A DNA stretch of 7,202 bases from Bacillota bacterium (lineage in GTDB: Bacteria > Bacillota > Clostridia > Lachnospirales > Lachnospiraceae): positions 1-7,202 of the forward strand of contig JAEZKD010000196.1 in assembly GCA_023415655.1 (NCBI GenBank), written 5' to 3'. The position numbers and the translations under genes are program-made. How positions within the stretch are numbered: the stretch's first letter is position 1; the number at the start of each line of letters is the position of its first letter. Of the stretch, positions 1-6,853 are shown piece after piece. The notes under the pieces are model-generated. The model was not told the origin of the DNA, did not search any database, and worked only from the letters and a program-made list of their open reading frames with translations.

Positions 1-90
1 ATTCTACTCTTTTCACAGAGCTTTTTTCTTATAAGCAACAAAGCTTTATTAAGAGCTGGTAAATCCACTGAATAAAAATGCTTAGAAACG

Positions 91-113
91 AAACCAGCGC
101 CATGTCTTGCTTC
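91..113. repeat. Left 23-bp direct repeat, att-like core
   Basis: The sequence matches 6984-7006 in the same orientation with two mismatches (a93/g6986 and g99/a6992), including 14 identical bases at 100-113. On the minus strand it reads EARHGAGF, the conserved C-terminal motif of rubrerythrin, but what follows is not a rubrerythrin tail. I infer a recombination core (attL/attR-like) at one boundary of the island. The alternative is a chance remnant of an older rearrangement. Confidence 0.55.
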
Positions 114-173
114 TACATAGGACTTTCAACAAAAATGCTGTAATATCAATGTATTGGAGAGATGCGGATCAAT

Positions 174-195
174 TTTCCCGTGAGTTTCCCTTGAG
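174..195. repeat. Tandem 11-bp repeat, arm-type recombinase site candidate
   Basis: TTTCCCGTGAG (174-184) is followed immediately by TTTCCCTTGAG (185-195), with one mismatch between the units. The second unit and its flank (186-203) match 6854-6871 near the other end at 16 of 18 positions. Short direct repeats set back from a core site at both ends are typical of the arm-type sites bound by tyrosine integrases of Tn916-like elements. The assignment to that role is inference. Confidence 0.45.
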
Positions 196-221
196 AATTT
201 TGGTTTTAGTTTATGTTGGTA

Positions 222-1037
222 TTACAAGATTTCTATAATTTTATTCCATATCGTAAACTTCTCTTGGTTTGTGTACTGCTTAAAAAAACACCAAACATTT
301 TGTTTGTATATAGTACCAGATAGATCATGTACTGTAAAAAACAATTTTATAATATACATTCCTTCTGTCAGAGCTTTACCATTCATTGTGCCCGGAGCGT
401 TATTCTCAAAATAGGTATTCATTTCAGCGATCTTATCCATATTATTTCTCTTATTCAAAAATATGTGGTAATATAATTTCCCATTTGGAAGAATACTTCG
501 GCTCTCTAATGTATTATTTTCTTTGTGTTTGTCGTTGGAAACATAATAGCCATTTGTAAAAGATAATTCGGCCTTATCTACAAAACATCTTTTCATGACC
601 CCTTGTCCAACATTATGCATATACACTCTGACTGTAATCTCGCTATTACCCTTTGCATTTGGATATAACTCAATAAAAACAGAGTCGCTATTGTCCTCAG
701 TTGTTATAAAATCAATAATAGGTCTTTGTGCATTTTCTGTAACCTTTATAGACCTATCACTTATTTCGTTTGCTTGCTTGTTTAGTCTTTTTAGTTCTTC
801 CTGTGTTTTATCATTTTCAATTTTATATCTGTAGTTTTGCCTCATTACAATTATACCTAACCAAATAGTACCAAAGAATGATAAGTAAGAACCGTAGAAA
901 CTTTTAGAGCTATCAGTTTGAAAAATAGTAGCTTTTATTGCAACACAAATTGCTTTGATAAGAAATGGAGCGATTAATCCAATTAATGCTGCTATTAACC
1001 AAAACCACCAACTATCAAGAATTTTATCTTTCTTCAT
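222..1037 (-). CDS. Two-helix membrane protein with coiled coil and soluble C-terminal domain
   Basis: I do not recognise a named gene. The 271-aa product starts with a short charged stretch (MKKDK). It then has two hydrophobic segments at about residues 11-36 and 48-65, a charged heptad-like region at about 70-102 that probably forms a coiled coil, and a beta-rich soluble domain at about 105-255. That domain contains HNVGQGVMKR (141-150) and HDLSGTIYKQ (237-246). Similar N-x-G-x-G and D-x-x-G-x-x-Y patterns occur in small membrane proteins of unknown function in bacteria. The ATG is supported by GAGGTG just upstream. The gene is intact, unlike the GHKL gene just upstream, whose last fragment ends about 50 bp before this start. 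The protein could be a membrane sensor or effector, but that is a guess. Confidence 0.75.
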   Translation of the reverse strand: MKKDKILDSWWFWLIAALIGLIAPFLIKAICVAIKATIFQTDSSKSFYGSYLSFFGTIWLGIIVMRQNYRYKIENDKTQEELKRLNKQANEISDRSIKVTENAQRPIIDFITTEDNSDSVFIELYPNAKGNSEITVRVYMHNVGQGVMKRCFVDKAELSFTNGYYVSNDKHKENNTLESRSILPNGKLYYHIFLNKRNNMDKIAEMNTYFENNAPGTMNGKALTEGMYIIKLFFTVHDLSGTIYKQNVWCFFKQYTNQEKFTIWNKIIEIL

Positions 1038-1085
1038 TATTGCACCTCAAATGAAAATTAATTAATCGTTAATCAGAATGGCTTA

Positions 1086-1229
1086 CTAATATACTGAAGC
1101 CATTACTTTATATTCTATTTTAGTATCCAATGCATATTTTTCAAAATTAAAATCATTTTCATTGAAGACATTTTCTAGAACTAATATCTTCGGTTTCTTT
1201 GAATAAACTTCACTTACATAATATAATTC
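1086..1229 (-). pseudogene. C-terminal tail fragment of unknown origin joined to the GHKL remnant
   Basis: A frame open from 1229 to a TAG at 1086-1088 reads ELYYVSEVYSKKPKIL, continues LVLENVFNENDF and ends YKVMASVY. It reads like real protein, and a shift of 4 bases (AATT) would join it to the HANF of the GHKL remnant as HANFEL. The sequence after FEL does not continue with the RN-containing segment expected in sacsin-like proteins. It may therefore be the tail of a different gene, or the distant C-terminus of the same gene brought close by a deletion. Its family is not recognised. Confidence 0.4.
1117..1144 (-). promoter_or_regulatory. Possible promoter of the 271-aa membrane protein gene
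   Basis: On the minus strand TTGAAA (1144-1139) is followed by a 16-base spacer and TAAAAT (1122-1117). This lies about 80 bp before the ATG at 1037. Each hexamer differs from the sigma-A consensus at one position. The site lies inside the decayed gene fragment, in AT-rich DNA where chance matches are common. Confidence 0.3.
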
Positions 1230-2225
1230 AAATTAAAATTTGCATGCTATAGAACTGGAAATGGGAATTCTACATCTGTGGGGAAATAGCTATATATAAC
1301 TTGTTTCTTTTGTTTTAGCCCTTCTATATTGTAAGACAATAACTATGGTAAATTGTTTCCCTTCATATTCTCCGCTTTTCCAATTTAAAAGCCATTCTCG
1401 GCTTTCTTCGATAATATCATTAATATACTTGGTTATTAAAACCTTTTTTTTATCATCCTGAGGTTCTTTTACAAAGCGTATCTTTTTTTCTTTTGTTCAA
1501 TCAATTCTTCTGTTATATTTAAGAAAAGTAATAACTCACCATCTATATCATCCAACTGCCTGTTTATATCTTTTACCATATCTTGATTATCATGAATGTA
1601 TAAACAAACATCTGTTGTATACCGGCTACTCTCTCTATAATCAATCCATTCAGGAAATACTAACGTTGCTGCACAATATTCTTCATTATTTTTAACCTTA
1701 CAGCTATTAGTCAATATTTTTTTCAGTATACTCTGTGCATAGGCATCAGAAAATCGAATGTTTAAATCTCCGCTTTTTATTCGTATCTCATCAGCCCATC
1801 AATTGCTCTAAATCCTGTTCCTTTATTCCCAATTACATCCTTCTTTTTTGATTTGGCACTATTATTACTATACATTAATGAATCATTCCCGTCTTTACTG
1901 AAGGGTGAACCGCTATTTGATACAGTAAGTATATTATTGTCAAAAGAGAGTCTAATTTCTTTCCCCATAGTCTCTAATAATTCATCATCTGAATTTTGTA
2001 TTAGTTCAAGTAACTCACGACCCTTATATACTTCGATAGCTTCTCTTTCTCGGTTATAATCAGACCTAATTCTGATGGGGTCGTCCATATAGCCTTTTGT
2101 CATTACCTGAACTCTTTCTTCTATATATGCTTTCATTTAAGCAACTCCTACAATTGTTTTAATATACATGAATAATTAACTCCACTCCTACTAATAGTAT
2201 AAGAGTATAAGGTACATAATATCGG

Positions 2226-2254
2226 ATTATAAATCTACTATTAGAAAATGTCTT
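2226..2254 (-). promoter_or_regulatory. Promoter candidate for the GHKL remnant
   Basis: On the minus strand AAGACA (2254-2249), a 17-base spacer and a perfect TATAAT (2231-2226) lie about 90 bp before the ATG at 2136. This suggests that the GHKL gene was its own transcription unit, separate from the nuclease operon upstream. The -35 box matches the TTGACA consensus at 4 of 6 positions. Confidence 0.45.
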
Positions 2255-2301
2255 TCTCTAGATTGCTTTGTCTTTTGTACTACTTATAACAAAGTCTATA
2301 T

Positions 2302-2340
2302 TGAATCCAATTCTATTTAAATCCATTTAACGTGGATTCA
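2302..2340. repeat. Inverted repeat TGAATCCA/TGGATTCA, possible operator
   Basis: Perfect 8-bp arms (2302-2309 and 2333-2340) are separated by 23 bases. A shorter nested pair AATCCA/TGGATT (2320-2325 and 2333-2338) shares the right arm. The repeat sits upstream of the promoter candidate at 2226-2254. It could be a protein binding site, but nothing in the window identifies a regulator. Confidence 0.3.
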
Positions 2341-2420
2341 TAAGAAGAACTATCTTTTCTATGCCGCTAAATAATTTTTAAAAATTATTATTAAGAAGAA
2401 AAACGCTTATACCCATTTAT

Positions 2421-2960
2421 TTAATATGGCAATTTTTCTATCCTTCCATCGGAATAGTATATAGTAGACTGAACCTCAGAATCATCAACTCTATTTTGGG
2501 TATCATAAAATTCTTCATCAAATGTTTCTATAATATTACTTTTGAATACAATATATCCCGAATCTTGGTTAAATGGCATTTTCCAGCATTCATACCCATG
2601 ATATTTGGCTAACCTTTCTGCTCCTTTACTCAAGTCATTACTTGATATAATAATTACGCCATCAACTTTAACATCCTCTACTTTTCCTACAACCTCTGCT
2701 ACTTCTCCTTTTTGCAATTGTGAAGTATTATAATACTTTGTCTCAATGATGAATTTAAACTCTTTTCCTATTATATCACTTACTACAAAAGCTGCATCAA
2801 AAGCCCACTCTTCTCCGGACTTTCCTACAAGCTTATGTTGATTCGCAACCCAAACCAGATTCCCCTTTTCATTCACTATTTTCAGTGAATTACCCCATTT
2901 TTCAAAGAATTCTCTAACAAAATTTTCATATTTCTTTGCTTTCCTTAAGTGTTCTGCCAT
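2421..2960 (-). CDS. Mrr-like PD-(D/E)XK restriction endonuclease
   Basis: The 179-aa protein has the core of the restriction-endonuclease fold. An N-terminal helix (about 9-23) is followed by D55 in FDAAF, then a strand with the E-x-K motif (IIETKYY, E73 and K75). A helix with E86/E89 and QLQKGEVAEV follows. Next comes a strand-loop-helix VDGVIIISSNDLSKGAERLAKYHGY (99-123, broken by typical Mrr features: a hydrophobic strand, S/N-rich loop and A-rich helix). All expected metal-binding residues are present, so an active DNA or RNA nuclease is likely. The last 45 residues are acidic and not part of the fold. It is the third gene of the operon, with GGAGGAG before the ATG and 26 bp after the HD gene. 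There is no DNA-binding domain and no methyltransferase nearby, so target choice may depend on the operon partners. Confidence 0.82.
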   Translation of the reverse strand: MAEHLRKAKKYENFVREFFEKWGNSLKIVNEKGNLVWVANQHKLVGKSGEEWAFDAAFVVSDIIGKEFKFIIETKYYNTSQLQKGEVAEVVGKVEDVKVDGVIIISSNDLSKGAERLAKYHGYECWKMPFNQDSGYIVFKSNIIETFDEEFYDTQNRVDDSEVQSTIYYSDGRIEKLPY

Positions 2961-2986
2961 TTTGTCTCCTCCAAAATAAACAATAT

Positions 2987-4066
2987 TTAATAAATTTCAA
3001 ATTCTAATCCACTATTATTACTATTAACACTACATCTAATCCAAGCATTCATCTTTTTTATTGAATCAAAATATTTATTTACTGCTTCAGAATTCTCATT
3101 ATTTATCTGAATATAAAAACTATCTCTATTAAACTCTAGGTGTAATGTGCTAGTTATCTCGTCAATTGAATTAGCTATCCCAAATCTACGGAGACATTTT
3201 ATAGGATCTAACGAATCAACAACTGATAGTAAATAAAGAAGAGGATGGTTAACAATATTAATTGCCGGTTCATTTCTAATTAAGTCATTTAGATTATACC
3301 TGATATATTTATCTACATGTTCCGACTCTTCGTTTATAAACCACATATTATGAGCTAAAATAGTCCATGCAACAGGCAGATGTATATTTCTCAATATTGT
3401 ATTAGACCATTTCAATCCATTTTGAATAAAGATAGCTCTTTGAAAGTGATTTTTGCGTAAAGTATAATCCTTTAAACGCTCATAATAGAATAATACTCCA
3501 CCAATAACTCCGTGGTCTATGCATCCCATTTCATCGATTCTATATTTCAAGTATTTACCCCAGTTTCGTACAATTATATTTGGAATCCCCTTTGAAAATG
3601 GTGGTAATCTAAGTGAAATTCCATTTTCTTGGAATTCAGCTAGCTTACTGAACACAAATTTAAAGTCTTTATTTTCAAAATAATAGCCTAAGTCGTGGAA
3701 AAAGCAAATTAAAAACCAATAGTAGCTAAAGGGTGTTACTTCTTCATCATCTATGAACCTCTTATTTCTTCCAATAAATCTGTCAATGTTATTTTTAATT
3801 ACATCTACTTTTTCATAAAGTAGTATTCCAAAGAAAAAAATTGAAATCGTATGCTCCAATCTGTCACATTCTCTAGCCAAAGATTCTATTTGTTCACTTG
3901 TTCTAATATTCATTTTGTCACCATTAGATAAATAATTTGTAATGAAGAAACTGGGATCCCTCATTACCCCTATAAAATCCAGATTTCTAATCCAAAACTT
4001 ATTATAGTAATCCCATTTTGTGTAATCGCCTATTATCTCATTAAATAAGCTCATAAGACTTGACAT
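2987..4066 (-). CDS. HD-domain protein, predicted metal-dependent phosphohydrolase
   Basis: The 359-aa protein carries the spaced ligands of an HD domain. These are H72 in RLEHTISIF, H124-D125 in CFFHDLGYYF, H185 in IDHGVIGGV, H239 in ILAHNMWF and D284 in LLSVVDSLDP. The extra histidines (185 and 239) beyond the basic H-HD-D set suggest a two-metal site, as in HD phosphodiesterases and some HD nucleases. No GYP motif, sensor or membrane segment is present. The first 60 and last 70 residues are not recognised. Known HD enzymes cleave phosphate esters of nucleotides, cyclic nucleotides or nucleic acids; the substrate here cannot be told from sequence. It is the middle gene of the operon, 30 bp after the 711-aa gene, with a strong GGAGG before the ATG. 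A regulatory or signal-degrading role beside two nuclease-type proteins is inference. Confidence 0.83.
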   Translation of the reverse strand: MSSLMSLFNEIIGDYTKWDYYNKFWIRNLDFIGVMRDPSFFITNYLSNGDKMNIRTSEQIESLARECDRLEHTISIFFFGILLYEKVDVIKNNIDRFIGRNKRFIDDEEVTPFSYYWFLICFFHDLGYYFENKDFKFVFSKLAEFQENGISLRLPPFSKGIPNIIVRNWGKYLKYRIDEMGCIDHGVIGGVLFYYERLKDYTLRKNHFQRAIFIQNGLKWSNTILRNIHLPVAWTILAHNMWFINEESEHVDKYIRYNLNDLIRNEPAINIVNHPLLYLLSVVDSLDPIKCLRRFGIANSIDEITSTLHLEFNRDSFYIQINNENSEAVNKYFDSIKKMNAWIRCSVNSNNSGLEFEIY

Positions 4067-4096
4067 ATCTATCCTCCATTTACTTATGAATTGGCT

Positions 4097-6232
4097 TTAT
4101 TGATTATTAAATTGTATTTTTTCTTTAACAAGGCCTACTATTTTAACCCAGCAATCATGGTCTATGGCTATAAAAGATATTCCAAACCTAATCAATATTG
4201 ATTCCATTGAAGTAAGTACACTATCTGAAACTCTGTTAGGAATACTGATTCCCAAAACATCAAAATGTTGTTGTCCTTGTGATACTTGATAAAGAGTGTA
4301 ATAAAGCTGTGCATATAGCTCCTTTATTTTATCATCAGATCTTCCGAGACCATTTCGTGGATTACTATTCGCCTTACTCTTTGCATGGATACCAATTCTA
4401 ATATTTAAACCATTAATCTGATCAGAATATACAATATCCGCCACCTCATGACCATGATGAATACCATCAAATTCAGTATCTATAGGAATTCCAAATGTCC
4501 TTAATAAACACACATTTCCTTCATTTAATTGTGTCATTGTAGGTAAACTCTGCAAACACCGTTCGCAGTCCACTCTGGTTGGGTGATAATTATTAATTGG
4601 ACATTTTTCTCGTGCAAGCCCAAGAATTCTTATTAGCCTGTCACTAGATATTGGGTTATAGGAATGCAAATGAGCTCTTGTGCGCCAAAAACTTAATTCT
4701 TCAAGAGATATTTTTCTTGCATTTTCATTTGTATACGAATTTAATATACAAACTTCATGACCATTTATAATAAACAGTTTAGGTTTTTCTACAGCAGGAT
4801 GTAATCTTGAAATATAATTATCTATTGATACTAGCAGTTCAACTTGCGGATACATTAAAATTTGTGAAAGCGGATCAATCACTGGGCTTTGACTACCACA
4901 TTCACAAGTGTGTTCTGCTAAATCAATACTCTGGTTACACCTTGGGCATTTGAAAACGATTTGATCATTTTCAATTTTTACAGCAGTATTAACATTACAT
5001 TTACTACATTTAATATTTTTTGTACCACAGTTCACACACTCATATATCGCAGATACACCTAGTTTTAATTTATCTTTATGTCTAATAAAGTCCTTTAAAT
5101 AATCATCGGATATCCAAGCCCTTTTTTGATGTGATCTTGCAGCCGAAATTACATAGTAAATAATTGAATCATAAGCAGACCTTACCTGTCCTAATAATGA
5201 ATTCGAGCCTATATTTACTGCTGAATTAGAATAATAGACTATAAAATCCTGTAATCGTTTCCTAAAAGCGATTCCAAGCTGTCTATCTAATTTTGAAACA
5301 ATTCCTAATGACAACTTTACTAGTTCATCTCTATCTAAATGAGCTGGTGTCCAAACTCTACCATATCTACGGGTTATACCTATTCCTGCTCTGAGCAAAT
5401 CAGGATGGCTTGAGTAAAATCCAGCACGTTGCTCTCGATTTTCTTGATTTCTCATTTCTTGATACACTTGCCTATTTGATAAGTCTTCATCATAAATAGT
5501 TACTGTCCGAACATCGATCCCATCATCTTGCCCTCTCAATGTATTTGAAAAAGTAGCGTTTTTTATTTGTCCTCCTTCAGCAATTTTGAATAACATATCT
5601 TCAGTAAGGTCTGGGAGACTAGCATTTATTCTGAATTTGTTGTTTAAATATTTTATAATTGGAGTAACTGCAGAAAAATCACTGCATGCTAATACTGCGT
5701 ATTGTTTTTTGTTCTCTGAAAACCACAACAATGCATTTTCCAAGCTATACAAAAACTTTGTTTCACCATAATCAGAATTCTCCGGATTCCATTCGGTTGT
5801 CTCTATTCTTTTCTCATAAGCTATTACAAGTTCATAAACAGTTGGAGATAGTCTAATTCGGGTTAATTCCCTTCTAATATAAACACATCGAACAGCACGA
5901 TCATTCTCAAAAAAAACAGCTTCATCTCTTCCTCTTCCTGTAAGCGTATTAGATATCTGTTGAATATTCTGGAAATCTATATCTGATGTAATATTTATGA
6001 TATATATAGTCGGAGCAGATTTGAGTGGGAAAAGTTCTATTCCTGCCTCCGCACTACTTTTTAACGATCCTCCAACATTCTCTATGTATTCAATGAGCTT
6101 TACTTTAGAAAAAGCATTTAATCTGTCTTCAATAGCAGTATCTCCCTTTATTCCAAAGCTTGACCGAATGTGGTCATGGTTGCCTTTTGATAAAATAGTA
6201 CGAACCAAATAACTCTTTGGTAAGTTATTCAC
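4097..6232 (-). CDS. 711-aa zinc-ribbon protein with nuclease-like C-terminal domain
   Basis: I do not recognise a named family for the whole protein. Residues 1-390 show no motif I can assign; about 300-390 is helical and charged. Two Cys4 knuckles follow: C399-x2-C402-x6-C409-x2-C412 and C429-x2-C432-x10-C443-x-C445. Another cysteine set (C544, C556, C559, C575) may bind a third metal. The C-terminal part has a restriction-fold-like pattern: HGHEVADIVY (E596, D599), a strand ending IGIHAKSK (H616-x-K618), a helix (634-651), then strands around FDVLGISIPN and ISFIAIDHD. This matches a PD-(D/E)XK layout with His in place of the usual Glu; Mrr-type enzymes have Gln there. The ATG follows GAGGGTG at close spacing. 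As the first and largest gene of the three-gene operon, it is probably the recognition or core component. No helicase or ATPase motif is present. Confidence 0.8.
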   Translation of the reverse strand: MNNLPKSYLVRTILSKGNHDHIRSSFGIKGDTAIEDRLNAFSKVKLIEYIENVGGSLKSSAEAGIELFPLKSAPTIYIINITSDIDFQNIQQISNTLTGRGRDEAVFFENDRAVRCVYIRRELTRIRLSPTVYELVIAYEKRIETTEWNPENSDYGETKFLYSLENALLWFSENKKQYAVLACSDFSAVTPIIKYLNNKFRINASLPDLTEDMLFKIAEGGQIKNATFSNTLRGQDDGIDVRTVTIYDEDLSNRQVYQEMRNQENREQRAGFYSSHPDLLRAGIGITRRYGRVWTPAHLDRDELVKLSLGIVSKLDRQLGIAFRKRLQDFIVYYSNSAVNIGSNSLLGQVRSAYDSIIYYVISAARSHQKRAWISDDYLKDFIRHKDKLKLGVSAIYECVNCGTKNIKCSKCNVNTAVKIENDQIVFKCPRCNQSIDLAEHTCECGSQSPVIDPLSQILMYPQVELLVSIDNYISRLHPAVEKPKLFIINGHEVCILNSYTNENARKISLEELSFWRTRAHLHSYNPISSDRLIRILGLAREKCPINNYHPTRVDCERCLQSLPTMTQLNEGNVCLLRTFGIPIDTEFDGIHHGHEVADIVYSDQINGLNIRIGIHAKSKANSNPRNGLGRSDDKIKELYAQLYYTLYQVSQGQQHFDVLGISIPNRVSDSVLTSMESILIRFGISFIAIDHDCWVKIVGLVKEKIQFNNQ

Positions 6233-6364
6233 ATTTTCACCCTCTTCTGTTACCTATACTTAAAAATCTTAAGAACAAAGCACCCAAATATAATATAATT
6301 CTATATTTTGTAATTATTTCCTCTATTTTTCTTTGCAATATAAACAAAAAATACATTAATTGTC
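6233..6364 (-). promoter_or_regulatory. AT-rich leader of the three-gene operon
   Basis: These 132 bp separate the Cys-rich frame from the operon. On the minus strand they hold TTACAA and several overlapping TATATT/TATTAT hexamers that could form a sigma-A promoter, but no pair has ideal 17-base spacing. A small inverted repeat CTTAA/TTAAG lies at 6259-6273, and the ribosome binding site GAGGGTG directly precedes the ATG at 6232. A promoter here is likely, but its exact position is not resolved. Confidence 0.35.
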
Positions 6365-6762
6365 TCAAGTATATATACATGTCCAGCAGAAATTCTTATC
6401 CTCAGAATCAATCATTTGTAAGTCCATAAACTCAAGGAATTCAGAATACTCCATTCCGGTTAAATCTTTTGGCAAATACTTACTAACAGACTGTCTTTCC
6501 GCACCTATAATAAGCAAACGCTGTAATTCTTTATCAACGGTCGGCATGGGTAATATGTCCACGTCCATTCAAGTACCATCTTGATTCTATTACGCTCTCT
6601 GTTTTCTTTCCATTTTTCTTCTACTGAGTCATCATAGCTACAAGTAGCACACTCAGTGCAAGGTATAATCCTACACCTCAGCCCATTTTCAACGCAGTAC
6701 CAATAGTAATCATTCACACATTTTTGATCCTCATAAATTCTGAAGGGTACTGTTCCATCCAA
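6365..6762 (-). pseudogene. Small Cys-rich protein gene, apparently frameshifted
   Basis: Two overlapping frames look like halves of one protein of about 130 residues. The upstream half (from a TTG at 6762; the frame is open to about 6780) has C15, C23, C30, then PCTECATC (C35, C38, C41), suggesting metal binding, followed by a charged helix ending NRIKMVLEW. The downstream half in the next frame starts DVDILPMPTVDKELQRLL and ends FCWTCIYT before a stop at 6365. Protein-like sequence passes from one frame to the other near 6560-6570. The ATG at 6568 has no good ribosome binding site, so a separate small gene is less likely. There is also no clear ribosome binding site for the TTG, and the inverted repeat at 6789-6809 sits just upstream, so the original start may have been lost by recombination. 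The family is not recognised. Confidence 0.5.
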
Positions 6763-6788
6763 AAGCCTTAAACCCCTTCTAAATCAAG

Positions 6789-6809
6789 TCAAGGGAAACC
6801 TTCCCTTGA
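6789..6809. repeat. Inverted repeat TCAAGGGAA/TTCCCTTGA
   Basis: Perfect 9-bp arms with a 3-base loop (ACC). Each arm is a copy of the motif found at 186-195 and 6854-6863, so it is better explained as paired protein binding sites of the recombination region than as a terminator. No T-run follows on either strand. Confidence 0.5.
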
Positions 6810-6853
6810 GTATGATATTTTCTATCTTATAAATAATCTTTTTTTCCATAAAA

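Larger units (their letters stand above)
1..221. other. Left flank of the island, no confirmed gene
   Basis: This stretch holds the left direct repeat (91-113) and a tandem recombinase-site-like repeat (174-195), described separately. On the minus strand a frame is open from 125 to the window edge and reads KSYVEARHGAGF, followed by about 29 more residues. Its first part is simply the translation of the repeat core. The rest (including LPALNKALLL) could be the start of an unrelated reading frame running off the window, but I cannot name it. A 9-bp direct repeat AAAAATGCT at 74-82 and 131-139 brackets the core. I see no clear hairpin terminator after the 271-aa gene that ends at 222. Confidence 0.4.
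1086..2136 (-). pseudogene. Decayed sacsin-like GHKL ATPase gene
   Basis: The first 112 codons form the N-terminal half of a Bergerat-fold (GHKL) ATP-binding domain. The N-box is ELLELIQNSDDE (41-52), followed by SNSGSPFS (73-80) and the glycine-rich lid IGNKGTGFRAI (102-112). The match then jumps frame. After I112 the next conserved residues WADEIRIKSGD begin at 1798, two bases out of phase. A second shift lies in the A-run at about 1483-1489, and a third near 1290-1296. The product would then read SYFPTDVEFPFPVL, followed by an in-frame TAG (1247-1249) and HANF. The last piece (1229-1086) is in yet another frame. GHKL proteins of this type usually have a thousand or more residues, so most of the body is missing. 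AGGAG upstream of the ATG marks the original start. The N-terminal 119-aa piece could still be translated but lacks a complete ATP site. Confidence 0.82.
2137..2420. other. Intergenic region between the nuclease operon and the GHKL remnant
   Basis: No gene is visible in these 284 bp. The region holds a promoter-like pair facing the GHKL remnant (listed separately), the inverted repeat TGAATCCA/TGGATTCA (2302-2309 and 2333-2340), and a perfect 20-bp AT-only palindrome (2370-2389) about 30 bp beyond the stop of the 179-aa nuclease gene. The palindrome could weakly end operon transcription, but it has no G or C in its stem and no following T-run, so I do not call a terminator. Confidence 0.5.

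Noticed and set aside
174..195. Tandem repeats as a CRISPR fragment
   Set aside because: The units are 11 bp and directly abutting with no spacers, and no cas gene is present.
595..834. Open frame on the plus strand with hydrophobic product
   Set aside because: It is antisense to the well-supported membrane protein gene and mirrors its composition; it has no ribosome binding site or family features.
1469..1714. 81-aa frame as an independent gene with a TTG start
   Set aside because: The same frame is coding-like upstream of the TTG (WADEIRIKSGD from 1798) and continues the GHKL protein; there is no ribosome binding site.
1777..2136. 119-aa GHKL fragment as a genuine small ATPase
   Set aside because: The conserved sequence continues in another frame just after the glycine-rich lid, and the fragment stops within the ATP-binding domain, so it is a truncated piece of a larger gene.
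2370..2389. Perfect 20-bp palindrome AATAATTTTT/AAAAATTATT as a terminator
   Set aside because: The stem is AT only and no T-run follows, so it would be unstable; palindromes of this kind are common by chance in such AT-rich DNA.
6550..6580. Programmed ribosomal frameshift in the Cys-rich frame
   Set aside because: I see no slippery heptamer or following stem-loop at the frame change; a mutation is the simpler reading.
5586..6584. Several short plus-strand frames opposite the 711-aa gene and the Cys-rich frame
   Set aside because: They lie antisense to coding sequence on the minus strand, have no motifs and are best explained as chance frames.
6789..6809. Inverted repeat as an intrinsic terminator
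   Set aside because: There is no T-run on either side, and the same half-site recurs singly elsewhere near both ends, which fits a protein binding site better.
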